Source: Plantactinospora sp. BC1
Lineage (GTDB): Bacteria > Actinomycetota > Actinomycetes > Mycobacteriales > Micromonosporaceae
NCBI RefSeq assembly: GCF_003030345.1
Contig: NZ_CP028158.1
Location: forward strand, 1,116,001 to 1,180,000
DNA: 64,000 nt
Direction: 5' to 3'
Shown: positions 8,633 to 16,713 of the stretch, piece by piece
Layout: every line of letters begins with the position of its first letter
Position numbering within the stretch: position 1 is the first letter of the stretch
The notes under the pieces: generated by a model
Told to the model about the DNA's origin: nothing
What the model saw: the letters and a program-made list of their open reading frames with translations, nothing else
Database searches by the model: none
Translations under genes and position numbers: made by a program

Positions 8633-9265
8633 TCAGTCCGGTGCCGCCGGCCGCCGGTAGACACCGTGCCACCAGATCAGCGCGAGTTCGCGGGCGAACG
8701 CGTCGTCGCCGCTGCTGTCCCCGCCGGAGCTGGCGATGTGGTCGATGATGGCGCTCTCGCCGCCCACCACGACGACCCGGGTGGCGGCGTCCACGTCGAG
8801 GTCGGCCGGGGCACGCCCCGCCCGTTGGTCCTCGGCGAGGAGCCGGACGGTGTTGTCGGAGAACCGCGCCACGCCGGTACGCCAGAACCGGCGTACCGCC
8901 GGGTCGTAGGCGGCGACCTCGTTGACGGCGTTGATCACGGCGGCGTACCGGCGGTGTATCCCGAGTAGTTGTCGGAAGGCGTCGACCAGGGCCTCGACGC
9001 CGCTCTCCGGTCGCCAGGCGCTCGCGATGTCGAAGTTGGCGGTCTGCATCGTCCCGGCCAGTCGCATGAGCAGTTCCGACTTGTCCCGGAAGTGGGTGTA
9101 GAAGGTCGAGCGGGCCACCCCGGCCGCCTCGGCGATCCGCTGTACCCCGAGCTCGGTGAAGCTCGTCCCCTCCGCCAACAGCCGCTCGGTCGCGGCGAGG
9201 ACCTGGGCCTCGACCGTGGCGCGCCGGTCGGGGTCGGGCGCGCGGCGCCGGGTGATCGATGGCAT
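8633..9265 (-). CDS. TetR-family transcriptional regulator
   Basis: The 210-residue product has a classical N-terminal TetR helix-turn-helix: QRIAEAAGVARSTFYTHFRDKSELL lies at about residues 38-62. The all-helical C-terminal part would bind a ligand that I cannot predict. The ATG at 9265 starts MPSITRRRAPD and is preferred over upstream in-frame starts, which would run through the operator region. The gene is divergent from the aldo/keto reductase, and a palindrome lies between them, so control of itself and of the reductase is likely. It converges on the carbamoyltransferase with 30 bases between stops. Confidence 0.9.
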   Translation of the reverse strand: MPSITRRRAPDPDRRATVEAQVLAATERLLAEGTSFTELGVQRIAEAAGVARSTFYTHFRDKSELLMRLAGTMQTANFDIASAWRPESGVEALVDAFRQLLGIHRRYAAVINAVNEVAAYDPAVRRFWRTGVARFSDNTVRLLAEDQRAGRAPADLDVDAATRVVVVGGESAIIDHIASSGGDSSGDDAFARELALIWWHGVYRRPAAPD

Positions 9266-9387
9266 GTGGGAAATCTTAGGTCGGCCCGCCGAGGCGGCGG
9301 CGAGGCGGCGGCGGGTCGCCGAGGAGCTGGTCAGGACCGGTGTACGGCGTCGGCGGAGCGACCTGGGAGGGCGCGCTAGCATTGCCT

Positions 9388-9414
9388 CGGACACTGTGTC
9401 CGACGCAGTGTCCG
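9388..9414. promoter_or_regulatory. candidate TetR operator with three half-sites
   Basis: Positions 9388-9402 read CGGACAC-T-GTGTCCG, a perfect 7+7 palindrome around one base. A further half-site, GCAGTGTCCG, follows at 9405-9414, so the outer half-sites also form an inverted repeat. It lies between the divergent TetR gene (start 9265) and the aldo/keto reductase gene (start 9483), the normal place for a TetR operator. The binding partner is inferred from position only. Confidence 0.6.
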
Positions 9415-9482
9415 GGACGGCTTCGGTGACCGGGCAGGAGTGGCCCGGCGCCGCGATCGAGCACGACACAAAGGGGCAGACA

Positions 9483-10514
9483 GTGAAATACCGCCTACTA
9501 GGGCGTACCGGAGTATGGGTCTCGGAGATCTCGCTGGGCGCGATGACCTTCAGCGGGGAGAACCACCCGATCTACCGCCAGCTGGGCGCCCTGGGCCGGG
9601 AGGACGTCGACCGGATCGTCGGCACCGCCCTCGACGCCGGGATCAACTTCATCGATACGGCCGACGTCTACAGCGACGGCGAGTCCGAGGAGCTGCTCGG
9701 CCAGGTACTCGGGCAGCGGCGCCGGGACGTCGTACTCGCCACCAAGGTGCACGCGCCGATGGGGACCGGCCCCAACGACAACGGCCAGTCCCGGCTGCAC
9801 GTCATGCGGGCACTGGAGGACAGCCTGCGCCGGCTGCGGACCGACCACATCGACCTGTACCAGATCCACAACTTCGACCACCTGACCCCGTTCGAGGAGA
9901 CGCTGCGTGCCCTCGACGACGCCGTACGCCAGGGCAAGGTCCGCTACGTCGGCTGTGCCAACCTGGCCGCCTGGCAGGTCAGCCGGGCGCTCGGCATCTC
10001 CGCCCGGCACGACTGGGCCGGGTTCGTCTCCGTCCAGGCGCACTACTCGCTGGTCGGCCGGGACGCCGAACGGGACCTGCTGCCGATGGCCGAGGCGGAG
10101 GGCGTCGGGCTGACGGTCTGGAGCCCGCTGGCCGGCGGCTTCCTCGCCGGCAAGACCGACCGGACCGGAACGGTCGCCGAGGACGGCTCCCGGCAGGCGC
10201 ATCCGGAGTACTCCCAGTTCCCGCTGATCGACCCGGCACGCGGGCACGAGGTGCTCGACGTACTCCGGACGGTCGCCGCCCGGCACCAGGTCAGCCCGGC
10301 CCGGGTCGCGCTCGCCTGGCTGCTGGCCCGCCCGGCGGTCACCAGCGTCATCGTCGGCGCCCGCCGGCTCGACCAGCTGACCGACAACATCGCCGCGACC
10401 GAGCTGGCCCTCAGCCCGCAGGACCTCGCCGACCTCGACGAGGTGAGCAGCCTGCCGCCGGCCTATCCGAACTGGATCCAGCAGGCCTTCGCCGGCGCCC
10501 GCACGCCCCGGTAG
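9483..10514 (+). CDS. aldo/keto reductase
   Basis: This 343-residue protein is a full-length NAD(P)H-dependent aldo/keto reductase of the TIM-barrel type (YajO/Tas-like). Catalytic residues can be seen: Asp and Tyr in INFIDTADVYSDGESE, Lys in VVLATKVH and His in LYQIHNFD. C-terminal cofactor-binding motifs TSVIVGARRLDQLTDN are present. The GTG start at 9483 follows AAAGGGG and begins VKYRLLGRTG, the family's usual N-terminus. Control by the divergent TetR protein is likely. The substrate cannot be told from sequence; such enzymes reduce aldehydes and ketones in detoxification or secondary metabolism. Confidence 0.92.
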   Translation: MKYRLLGRTGVWVSEISLGAMTFSGENHPIYRQLGALGREDVDRIVGTALDAGINFIDTADVYSDGESEELLGQVLGQRRRDVVLATKVHAPMGTGPNDNGQSRLHVMRALEDSLRRLRTDHIDLYQIHNFDHLTPFEETLRALDDAVRQGKVRYVGCANLAAWQVSRALGISARHDWAGFVSVQAHYSLVGRDAERDLLPMAEAEGVGLTVWSPLAGGFLAGKTDRTGTVAEDGSRQAHPEYSQFPLIDPARGHEVLDVLRTVAARHQVSPARVALAWLLARPAVTSVIVGARRLDQLTDNIAATELALSPQDLADLDEVSSLPPAYPNWIQQAFAGARTPR

Positions 10515-10551
10515 GGCCGACCGGCGTCCCCCGGTAGGGCCGACCGGCGCC
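10506..10551. repeat. two 23-bp direct repeats at the end of the reductase gene
   Basis: The unit CCCCGGTAGGGCCGACCGGC plus two to three bases occurs twice in tandem. The first copy contains the reductase stop codon (TAG). The second is an exact copy for 21 bases and lies in the short spacer before the terminator hairpin, so it looks like a recent local duplication. Confidence 0.8.
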
Positions 10552-10562
10552 CGGGGCACGAC

Positions 10563-10593
10563 GGCGGGCGGGACGGCGACCGTCCCGCCCGCC
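10563..10593. terminator. perfect 14-bp hairpin, bidirectional terminator
   Basis: The arms GGCGGGCGGGACGG and CCGTCCCGCCCGCC pair over 14 bases with a three-base loop (CGA). The hairpin lies between the convergent reductase gene (ends 10514) and response-regulator gene (ends 10644). There is no U-tract, which is usual for intrinsic-type terminators in high-GC actinomycetes. Confidence 0.8.
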
Positions 10594-10643
10594 ACCGGCC
10601 TGCAATCTCCGGTCCCTCCCGGTGCCGCACCGGACCGGACGGT

Positions 10644-11243
10644 TCAGATCCAGCCCCTCTCCCGGGCGATCCGGATCGCCTCGATCCGGGTACGCGCACC
10701 GGTCTTGCCGGCGATCCGCGACAGATGGTTACGCACGGTACCGGCGGAGAGGGACAGCTTGCTGGCGATCTCCACCACCGGCCACCCCTCGGCGGCGATC
10801 TCCAGCACCTCCACCTCCCGTTCGGTGAGCGGGTTGTCCCGGGCCAGCGCCGCGACCACCAGATCGGCGTCCACCACGGACCCCCCGCAGGCGAGCCGAC
10901 GTACCGCCTCGATCACCCGCTCCGGGCCGACGTCGCTGCCGAGGAACCCGAGGCGCTGGCACTGGGCACGTAACGCGTCCCCGAGCACCCTCGGTCGACG
11001 CGGGTCCACCAGTACCAGTACCGGAGGCGGTTCGGACGGTGCGGCCCCGTTGGAGAGGGCCCCCGCCCCGAAGAGCTTGACGTCCGCGATGGCCACGTCG
11101 GGACGCTGCATCCGCAGCGCCGTGCCGATGTCCTCGGCTCGGTCGACCTCCGCGACGACCTCGATGTCGTCCTGAGTGGTCAGCACGAAGGCCAGGGCGC
11201 CACGGATGAGAGCGCCGTTCAGCGCGAGCAGCGTTCGTATCAC
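10644..11243 (-). CDS. atypical NarL/LuxR-type response regulator (degenerate receiver)
   Basis: The 199-residue protein has a receiver-like N-terminus (1-120) and a good LuxR helix-turn-helix at the C-terminus (LTEREVEVLEIAAEGWPVVEIAS, about 138-160, then GTVRNHLSRIAGKTGARTR). The receiver lacks the acidic pair near the N-terminus (LLALNGALIRG instead of a DD motif), and the conserved Lys is missing (GFLGSD), although one Asp remains in AIADVK. Phosphorylation by a kinase is therefore doubtful; such atypical receivers often respond to ligands or act constitutively. No histidine kinase gene is near. GTG 11243 follows AGGGGGGAAC. RamR of the Streptomyces ram locus is also an orphan regulator of this family, so control of the lanthipeptide operon is a possible but unproven role. 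Confidence 0.85.
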   Translation of the reverse strand: MIRTLLALNGALIRGALAFVLTTQDDIEVVAEVDRAEDIGTALRMQRPDVAIADVKLFGAGALSNGAAPSEPPPVLVLVDPRRPRVLGDALRAQCQRLGFLGSDVGPERVIEAVRRLACGGSVVDADLVVAALARDNPLTEREVEVLEIAAEGWPVVEIASKLSLSAGTVRNHLSRIAGKTGARTRIEAIRIARERGWI

Positions 11244-11326
11244 GTTCCCCCCTGCTACTTGTCATCGCTAGATCACCCCGCGTGAACATTCAAACACGAG
11301 CACGCCGAGTGCGCCCGTTGGAGCGA

Positions 11327-11363
11327 CCGGGGCCGCCGACGCGTTCCTCGCCGTCGGCCCCGG
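11327..11363 (-). terminator. hairpin after the second response-regulator gene
   Basis: The stretch CCGGGGCCGCCGACG at 11327-11341 and CGTCGGCCCCGG at 11352-11363 form a stem of CCGACG/CGTCGG and CCGGGGC/GCCCCGG parts separated by a small bulge, with a loop of about ten bases. It lies between the two response-regulator genes, 28 bases after the stop of the upstream one (11391), which suggests the two are not one tight operon. Confidence 0.5.
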
Positions 11364-11390
11364 CCCAGGATGTGCCGGTGACGGGGCCGG

Positions 11391-11996
11391 TCAGATCCAA
11401 CCCGCCCGCTGGGCCTGCCGGACCGCCTCCAGCCGGTTCCGCGTCCCGGTCTTGCGCAGGATCATCGAGAGGTGGTTACGCACCGTGCCGTGCGCCAGGT
11501 AGAGCCGACGGGCGATCTCCTTCAGCGGCAGGCCCTCGGCGACCACCCGCAACACCTCCAGCTCACGGCTGGTGAGCGGGCTTTCCGGCGGGTTCAGCGC
11601 GGCTACGGCGGCGACCGGGTCGAAGACCCGCTCGCCGAACGCCACCGCCCGGACCAACCGGGCCAGCTCCGCCGGGGGCAGGTTCTTGTCGACGAAGCCC
11701 CGGGCACCGGCCCGGATCGCCCGTTGCAGCGCCTCCGGGGTCAACTGGGTACTCAACGCCAGTACCGCACTGCCCGGCGCCTCCACACCGAGCTGCGCCA
11801 CCACGTCGAGCATGTCGGCACCCGGCAGCTCCATGTCGACCACGACGACGTCCGGCCGGCGCCGACGGGCGACCGCCACCAACTCGCCCGGCTCGTGGAG
11901 GTCCGCCACCACGTCCAGGTCCTCCTCACTCGACAACACCGCCCGCAACGCCCCCCGCAACAAACCCATCTCCTCAACGATCACAATCCGGATCAC
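11391..11996 (-). CDS. NarL/LuxR-type orphan response regulator
   Basis: The 201-residue product has a receiver that looks functional: acidic pair as Glu-Glu (IVIVEEMGLLRG), phosphorylatable Asp in VVVVDMELPG, and the conserved Lys in GFVDKNLPP. The C-terminal LuxR domain (LTSRELEVLRVVAEGLPLKEIARRL, then GTVRNHLSMILRKTGTRNR) should bind DNA. GTG 11996 is chosen because GGAGTGA precedes it and the protein then starts at the first receiver strand; a start 24 bases earlier is possible. The DNA-binding part is clearly related to that of the neighbouring gene, indicating duplication. No cognate kinase gene is in the window. Confidence 0.88.
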   Translation of the reverse strand: MIRIVIVEEMGLLRGALRAVLSSEEDLDVVADLHEPGELVAVARRRRPDVVVVDMELPGADMLDVVAQLGVEAPGSAVLALSTQLTPEALQRAIRAGARGFVDKNLPPAELARLVRAVAFGERVFDPVAAVAALNPPESPLTSRELEVLRVVAEGLPLKEIARRLYLAHGTVRNHLSMILRKTGTRNRLEAVRQAQRAGWI

Positions 11997-12234
11997 GAGG
12001 TCACTCCGATCTCGGTACACGACTCAGCGACAACCTCGACGTCCGAGCGGGTCACCACCCGACCGGAGCCGATCACGAGCACGATTGAGTACGGCGCCGT
12101 CGGTCGGGCCCGCCACCTCGACGGGTACGGCGGTGCCCGGTGCACCGACGGAGGCTTCCACCGGGTGCCCGCAGGAACGGGCCGGCCACGGCGGAGACGG
12201 AGGAAGCGACCGGAAGTACGGCCGCCGGGGCGGA

Positions 12235-13644
12235 TCAGCCAGGCAGCGCTGGTACGCCCGGCGACCGGCCGGTGGGACTGGCACCTCCGCCGGGCAGAAC
12301 CGACGGAGATCGTGTGGTCGGCTGCCAGCCGGGCGTGGCCGGCAGTGCGGCGGCCTGTCCGCCACTGGACTGCGTGGGCCCGGCCTGCTGGGTGCCGGCA
12401 CCGCTGTCGACGGGTGGATGGGGCGTGGACGGCAACCCGGGATTGGTGTCCCGGGCGACGGCACGCGGAACCGACGGACGGCTCGCGCCCGCCGCGCTGC
12501 CGGCACCCGGATCGAGCGGCTGCCGCAGCGGCGCGGAGAACGTGGGCGGTTCGAGGGGAACCGGGACCGGGGCGGCCGGCTGGGCCTGTGCCGGCGCGGA
12601 GACCGGTGGCCACGGCACGGCGGGCGCCGGAGCCGGCTGCGCCGGTTGGTCTGCCAGGAGCCGGGGCGACGGTGCGTCGAGGCGGCCGCCGTGCGGTACG
12701 TCACGGACGACGGGCACGCTGCCCACGATCTCCGGTACCGTGCCGAGCAGCTTGGGCCACCGTTCGGCCGCTGCCGGGACGCCCGCCACCACCTCGGGCA
12801 ACGCCTCCAGCACCAGCGGCACCCCGGCCACCACGTCCGGAACCGCTCCGGCCAGCACGGGCACCCCGGCCGCCAGCTTCGGCACCACGGCGGTGAGCGC
12901 AGGTATCCCGGCCGTCAGGTCCGGGACCACCTCGGTCACCACGGGCAGTGCGGGCGGCGTCTCGGGGAGCACCGTCCGAAGCGGAGTGCCGAGGACGGTG
13001 GCCGGTTGGACGGTCTCGGCCGTGGCCCGGTCCGGCCGGATCGGGGCGCTCCCGTCCCGCGATCGGGACGTGGAGGCCGATCCTCCGGCGCCCGGCGCCG
13101 GTTCGCCGCGCTCCGGGTCGGGCGCGGAACCGTCGCGTGTGGACCGGCCGGCGGAGTGCTGCCGCTGCGGCCGCGACGCGGGTCCATCCCGCTCGGCCCC
13201 GGTCGCCGGCCGGGCCCGCTCCCGACGGGACCCCTCGGGCCGGGTCCGCTCCGAACGGGTGGACTCCGAACGGGACCGCTCAGGACGGGCGGACTCCGAA
13301 CGGGACGGTTCCGAACGGGTGGATTCCGGACGGGTCCGGGTCGGGCCGGAAGTGGGGCGATCGGTCTCGGGTGTCGCTTTTCGAGGCAACTGAACGTGAT
13401 CGTCGAGCAGTCCCGGCAATCCCGGCGCGACCGTCTCGACGAGCGAGCCGAGCGGTCGCGGTGCGGTCGCCGACGCGTCGCGGTCGCTGGCGAGCGCCGG
13501 CCCGTCGAGCATGCCGAGAAGGACGTACCCGGCCAGCGCACCGCCGCCGAGCAGGGCGACTCGGGTCAGCAGTCGGACGGTACGCCTACCGGAGCCCGGC
13601 CTGCCCGGACCCGGCACGCGCCGGACTGCTGAGACCAGGGCCAT
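12235..13644 (-). CDS. membrane-anchored/secreted Pro-rich protein with heptad VP repeats, unknown function
   Basis: I do not recognise this 469-residue protein. After a basic N-terminus there is one hydrophobic segment (about 25-46) that may act as a signal peptide or anchor (ending DGPALAS). Residues about 110-180 are Arg/Ser/Glu-rich, encoded by imperfect 15-base repeats at 13230-13340. Residues about 232-315 consist of eleven or more seven-residue units of the form [VA]-V-P-x-L-x-A / G-[VI]-P-x-L-x-x, paired as 14-residue repeats such as VVPKLAAGVPVLAG. The rest is Pro/Ala-rich. Such composition suits a cell-wall-spanning or surface protein. The start follows GAGGAGCG. It could be transcribed with the response regulators downstream, across a 238-base gap. 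Confidence 0.7.
   Translation of the reverse strand: MALVSAVRRVPGPGRPGSGRRTVRLLTRVALLGGGALAGYVLLGMLDGPALASDRDASATAPRPLGSLVETVAPGLPGLLDDHVQLPRKATPETDRPTSGPTRTRPESTRSEPSRSESARPERSRSESTRSERTRPEGSRRERARPATGAERDGPASRPQRQHSAGRSTRDGSAPDPERGEPAPGAGGSASTSRSRDGSAPIRPDRATAETVQPATVLGTPLRTVLPETPPALPVVTEVVPDLTAGIPALTAVVPKLAAGVPVLAGAVPDVVAGVPLVLEALPEVVAGVPAAAERWPKLLGTVPEIVGSVPVVRDVPHGGRLDAPSPRLLADQPAQPAPAPAVPWPPVSAPAQAQPAAPVPVPLEPPTFSAPLRQPLDPGAGSAAGASRPSVPRAVARDTNPGLPSTPHPPVDSGAGTQQAGPTQSSGGQAAALPATPGWQPTTRSPSVLPGGGASPTGRSPGVPALPG
13230..13345. repeat. 15-bp imperfect repeats coding for Arg/Ser/Glu segments
   Basis: Units of the type CTCCGAACGGGTGGA recur at least six times in the coding strand complement, giving repeated S-E-R/P-E-R type pentapeptides in the secreted protein. 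The unit length is a multiple of three, so unequal copy number keeps the frame. Confidence 0.7.
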
Positions 13645-13899
13645 GTCGCGAAAGCGCTCCTCGAGTCGGCGGACAGGAACGAAAGCGTAACGCAGTGTCT
13701 ATCACGATGCACCCGACGGGCCACGCCGGCTCGCGGGCGCGGCGAGGAGTATTGGTTCACTCACGCCGTACCCGGCGGTACGGCTGGGACGGAGCACAAG
13801 GGGCGGTCGAGACGGTGCACGGTGTACCGCCGAGTCAGCCAGCTTCGGTCGCGATCCGTCCGGCCGATCGGCGGGCCCGGGCTGTCCTATGGTGAGTGG

Positions 13900-15099
13900 A
13901 TGACGGCACCGCGCCCGCCCGCACTGCCCATCGTGCAGTTCCGGAGCCGGGCCGGGAGCGTCGACCTCGGTTGGGGACATCCGCACCCGGCGGCGCTGCC
14001 GGTGGACGCCTGGGCCGAGGCGACCCGTTCGGCGCTGCGCCGCCACGGCGCGGCCGCGCTCACCTACGGCCACTCGGCCGGCCCTGGGCCGCTGATCGAG
14101 TGGCTCTGCGAACGGCTGGCCGAGGTGGACTCGGTGGCACCGGAACCCGAGCAGGTCTTCGTCACCGCTGGCGCGTCCCACGCGCTCGACCTGGTCGCCT
14201 CGGTGCTCTGTCGGCCCGGCGACGTCGTACTGGTCGACTCCCCCACCTACCACCTGGCGCTGCGGGTCGTCGCCGACCACCGGGTCGACATCGTGCCCGC
14301 CCCCGCCGACGAGGAGGGGATCGATCCCGCCGCCACCGCCGACCTGATCCGGGCGCTCACCCGACAGGGCCGGCGGGTGGCGATGATCTACCTGGTACCG
14401 ACGTTCAACAACCCGACCGGTCGGTGCCTGCCGGCGGAGCGCCGTACCGCCCTGGTGGCGGTGGCCGCCCGCACCGGCGTACCGGTGGTGGAGGACGACA
14501 CCTATCGGGAACTCGCCTATCCGCCGCCGGCACCGGCCTCGCTGTTCAGCGGTGCCGAACCGGGGACGGTGGTCCGGATCGGGTCGTTCGCCAAGAGCGT
14601 CGCGCCCGGACTGCGGCTCGGCTGGCTCACCGGGGCCGCATCCCTGGTCGCGGCGGTGACCGCACGGGGCTACGTGGACAGTGGCGGCGGGGTCAACCAC
14701 GCCAGCGCGCTGGCCCTGGCCGAGTTCGCGGCGTCCGGCGCGTACCGGCGGCACGTGGCGGCGATCCGGATCCGGTACCGCCGGCACCGCGACGTGCTGG
14801 TGGCGGCCGTACGCGCCGAGCTGCCGCAGGCCGAGTTCACCGTACCCGGGGGTGGCTGGTTCCTCTGGCTGCGGCTGCCGCACCCGCGCGGCGGTACCGA
14901 ACTGCTGCCGTACGCGGAGGCTGCCGGGGTCTCGTACCTGCCCGGCCGGCAGTTCTTCGTGACCGACACCGGGCACCGCCACCTGCGGCTGTCGTATTCG
15001 ATGTGTGATCCGGAGACGTTGGCCGAGGGGGTACGCCGGCTCGCCGTGGCCTACCGGGAGGCCGGACTGTCGACCCGGCCCACCCCGCTGCCGGGCTGA
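13900..15099 (+). CDS. PLP-dependent aminotransferase, class I/II (2-aminoadipate/MocR-type fold)
   Basis: The 399-residue protein is a fold-type I aminotransferase. The PLP-binding Lys lies in SFAKSVAPGLRLGW (near residue 231), with NNPTGR in the N-terminal half, the Asp/Tyr motif VEDDTYRELAYP, and the C-terminal Arg in HLRLSYSMC. Sequence style is closest to 2-aminoadipate (LysN-like) and MocR C-terminal domains, but there is no GntR helix-turn-helix domain. ATG 13900 gives the family-typical N-terminus; an upstream in-frame start would add 26 unrelated residues. It converges on the asparagine-synthetase-like gene. The substrate is not predictable. Confidence 0.87.
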   Translation: MTAPRPPALPIVQFRSRAGSVDLGWGHPHPAALPVDAWAEATRSALRRHGAAALTYGHSAGPGPLIEWLCERLAEVDSVAPEPEQVFVTAGASHALDLVASVLCRPGDVVLVDSPTYHLALRVVADHRVDIVPAPADEEGIDPAATADLIRALTRQGRRVAMIYLVPTFNNPTGRCLPAERRTALVAVAARTGVPVVEDDTYRELAYPPPAPASLFSGAEPGTVVRIGSFAKSVAPGLRLGWLTGAASLVAAVTARGYVDSGGGVNHASALALAEFAASGAYRRHVAAIRIRYRRHRDVLVAAVRAELPQAEFTVPGGGWFLWLRLPHPRGGTELLPYAEAAGVSYLPGRQFFVTDTGHRHLRLSYSMCDPETLAEGVRRLAVAYREAGLSTRPTPLPG

Positions 15100-15130
15100 A
15101 CCGGGGGCGGCACCTTCCCGGGGCGGTTCA
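15097..15130. terminator. inverted repeat spanning two convergent stop codons
   Basis: TGAACCG (15097-15103) and CGGTTCA (15124-15130) form a seven-base stem. Each arm contains the stop codon of one of the two convergent genes. The spacer is GC-rich and may extend the structure. It is a plausible bidirectional terminator, though shorter than others in this window. Confidence 0.45.
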
Positions 15131-16708
15131 GTTCTGCCGGCCGGAGCCGGTGAGCCGGCGCCACGCCGGGCCGACCTTCCATCTCGCCATCCCGGCCAGG
15201 TCGCGGGCGTGTTCGAAGACGTCCGGCCGGGTGGCGCCCCGCTCGACCGCGCGGTCGAGGTCGTGGCCGCAGCGCACCAGTACGGTGTCGAAGTCCCGGC
15301 GTACCGGTTCCAGCAGTTCGTAGCCGAACGCCCGGTACTGGCGGGCGAAGAGCGCGCGGTAGGGCCGTACCCCCTCGTGCAGCCCCGACCCGTACGCCAT
15401 CGGCTCCCTCGGCCGGTCCCGGACGTACTGCGGCAACAGGTCGGCGTAGGCGTGCCGGAGCAGCCACTGTCGCCGGCCGTCCCGCAGTTTCAGCTCGGCC
15501 GGCAGCCGCATCGCCAACTCGACCAGGGAGAGGTCGAGGAAGGGCAGCCGGGCCTCCACCGCGTGTCCGAGGCTGGTCCGGTCCACCCGCTGCAACCCGG
15601 TCCGGCAGAGGTTGCGGAGCCGGTGTCGGAAGAGCCGGCCGGCCGCTTCCGGACCGACCCGGCCGGAGCCCGGATGCCCGCCGAAGAGGTCGTCGGCGCC
15701 GTCTCCGGTGAGTACCATCCGGACGCCGAGGTCCCGGACCCGCCGGAAGAGCGGGACCGAGACGACCGCGTCGATCAGGTCGGCGTACTCGGTGAGTTCG
15801 GAGATCCGGATGGCCGCCCGGATGTCGTCGAGCCGGACGTCCCGGGGCTGTATCTCGATCACCTCGTGGTGCACGCCGAGGTCGGCGGCGAGCCGGCGGG
15901 CGGTCCGCACGTCCGGGCTCTCCGGTATGCCGACGGTGAACGCCACGCAGTCGTGGTGGAACTCCCGGACGTGCAGCAGGGTGAGGGTGCTGGCCAGCCC
16001 ACCGGAGAGCAGTACTCCGACGGTGAGGTCGGTGTCGACCCGGACCCGGACGCTGTCCCGGACGGCCTCGCGGAGCAGTGCCGCCGCCTCCCCGGTGTCC
16101 CGGACCGGTGGCTGCCCGGCGCCGGACCGGGCCAGGTCCAGGTAGGGCACCAGCTCGGGCCCGCTGCCGGCGTCGGCCCAGCCGTGGTGTCCGGGTGGCA
16201 GCTCCGAGATCGGCGCGCCGACCGGCACCAGCGCCTTGACCTCGGAGGCGACGTGCAACCGGCGCAGGTGCCGGGACCAGTAGAGCGGTCGCACCCCGAG
16301 CGGGTCGCGGGCCAGGTAGAGCCGTCCGGTGGCGGTGTCGGCGAGCGCGAGGGCGAACTCGCCGCGCAGCCGGGTGACCGCCTCCGGTCCCCAGGCCAGG
16401 AACGCCTCCAGGACGACTTCGGTGTCGCTCTCGGTGCGCGGCGCCCGGCCGAGCCGGCGCAGTTCGGCGGCGAGTTCCCGGTGGTTGTAGACCTCGCCGT
16501 TGTAGCAGAGCAGCCACCGGCCGTCGGCGGAACTCCAGGGTTGCACCGCCCGCTCCCGGTCGACGATCCGCAGCCGCTGGACGCCGGCCAGCAGGTCGGG
16601 GCCGAGCCTGGTCTCGGCCAGGTCACCGCGTGGGGTGAGTTCGGCCATCATCCGGTGGAAGGTGCGGCGGTCGGCGCCGGGACCGAGCAGAAGGACGATG
16701 CCGGACAT
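15128..16708 (-). CDS. asparagine-synthetase-family amidotransferase lacking the glutaminase Cys
   Basis: The 526-residue protein has the two-domain layout of AsnB: an N-terminal Ntn glutaminase-like domain (YNGEVYNHRELAAEL near 75) and a C-terminal ATP-pyrophosphatase synthetase domain (GDGADDLFGG near 335). Two key sites are changed. With the ATG at 16708 (GGGAGG nine bases upstream) the protein begins MSGIVLL, so catalytic Cys2 is Ser; and the PP-loop reads LSGGLAST, with Ala for the conserved Asp. A TTG start three codons earlier does not restore a Cys. Like beta-lactam synthetase and lasso-peptide cyclases, which also do without glutaminase activity, it might activate a carboxylate for attack by another amine; the PP-loop change makes even that uncertain. 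It is five bases after the upstream M15-like gene. Confidence 0.82.
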   Translation of the reverse strand: MSGIVLLLGPGADRRTFHRMMAELTPRGDLAETRLGPDLLAGVQRLRIVDRERAVQPWSSADGRWLLCYNGEVYNHRELAAELRRLGRAPRTESDTEVVLEAFLAWGPEAVTRLRGEFALALADTATGRLYLARDPLGVRPLYWSRHLRRLHVASEVKALVPVGAPISELPPGHHGWADAGSGPELVPYLDLARSGAGQPPVRDTGEAAALLREAVRDSVRVRVDTDLTVGVLLSGGLASTLTLLHVREFHHDCVAFTVGIPESPDVRTARRLAADLGVHHEVIEIQPRDVRLDDIRAAIRISELTEYADLIDAVVSVPLFRRVRDLGVRMVLTGDGADDLFGGHPGSGRVGPEAAGRLFRHRLRNLCRTGLQRVDRTSLGHAVEARLPFLDLSLVELAMRLPAELKLRDGRRQWLLRHAYADLLPQYVRDRPREPMAYGSGLHEGVRPYRALFARQYRAFGYELLEPVRRDFDTVLVRCGHDLDRAVERGATRPDVFEHARDLAGMARWKVGPAWRRLTGSGRQN

Positions 16709-16713
16709 GCCGC

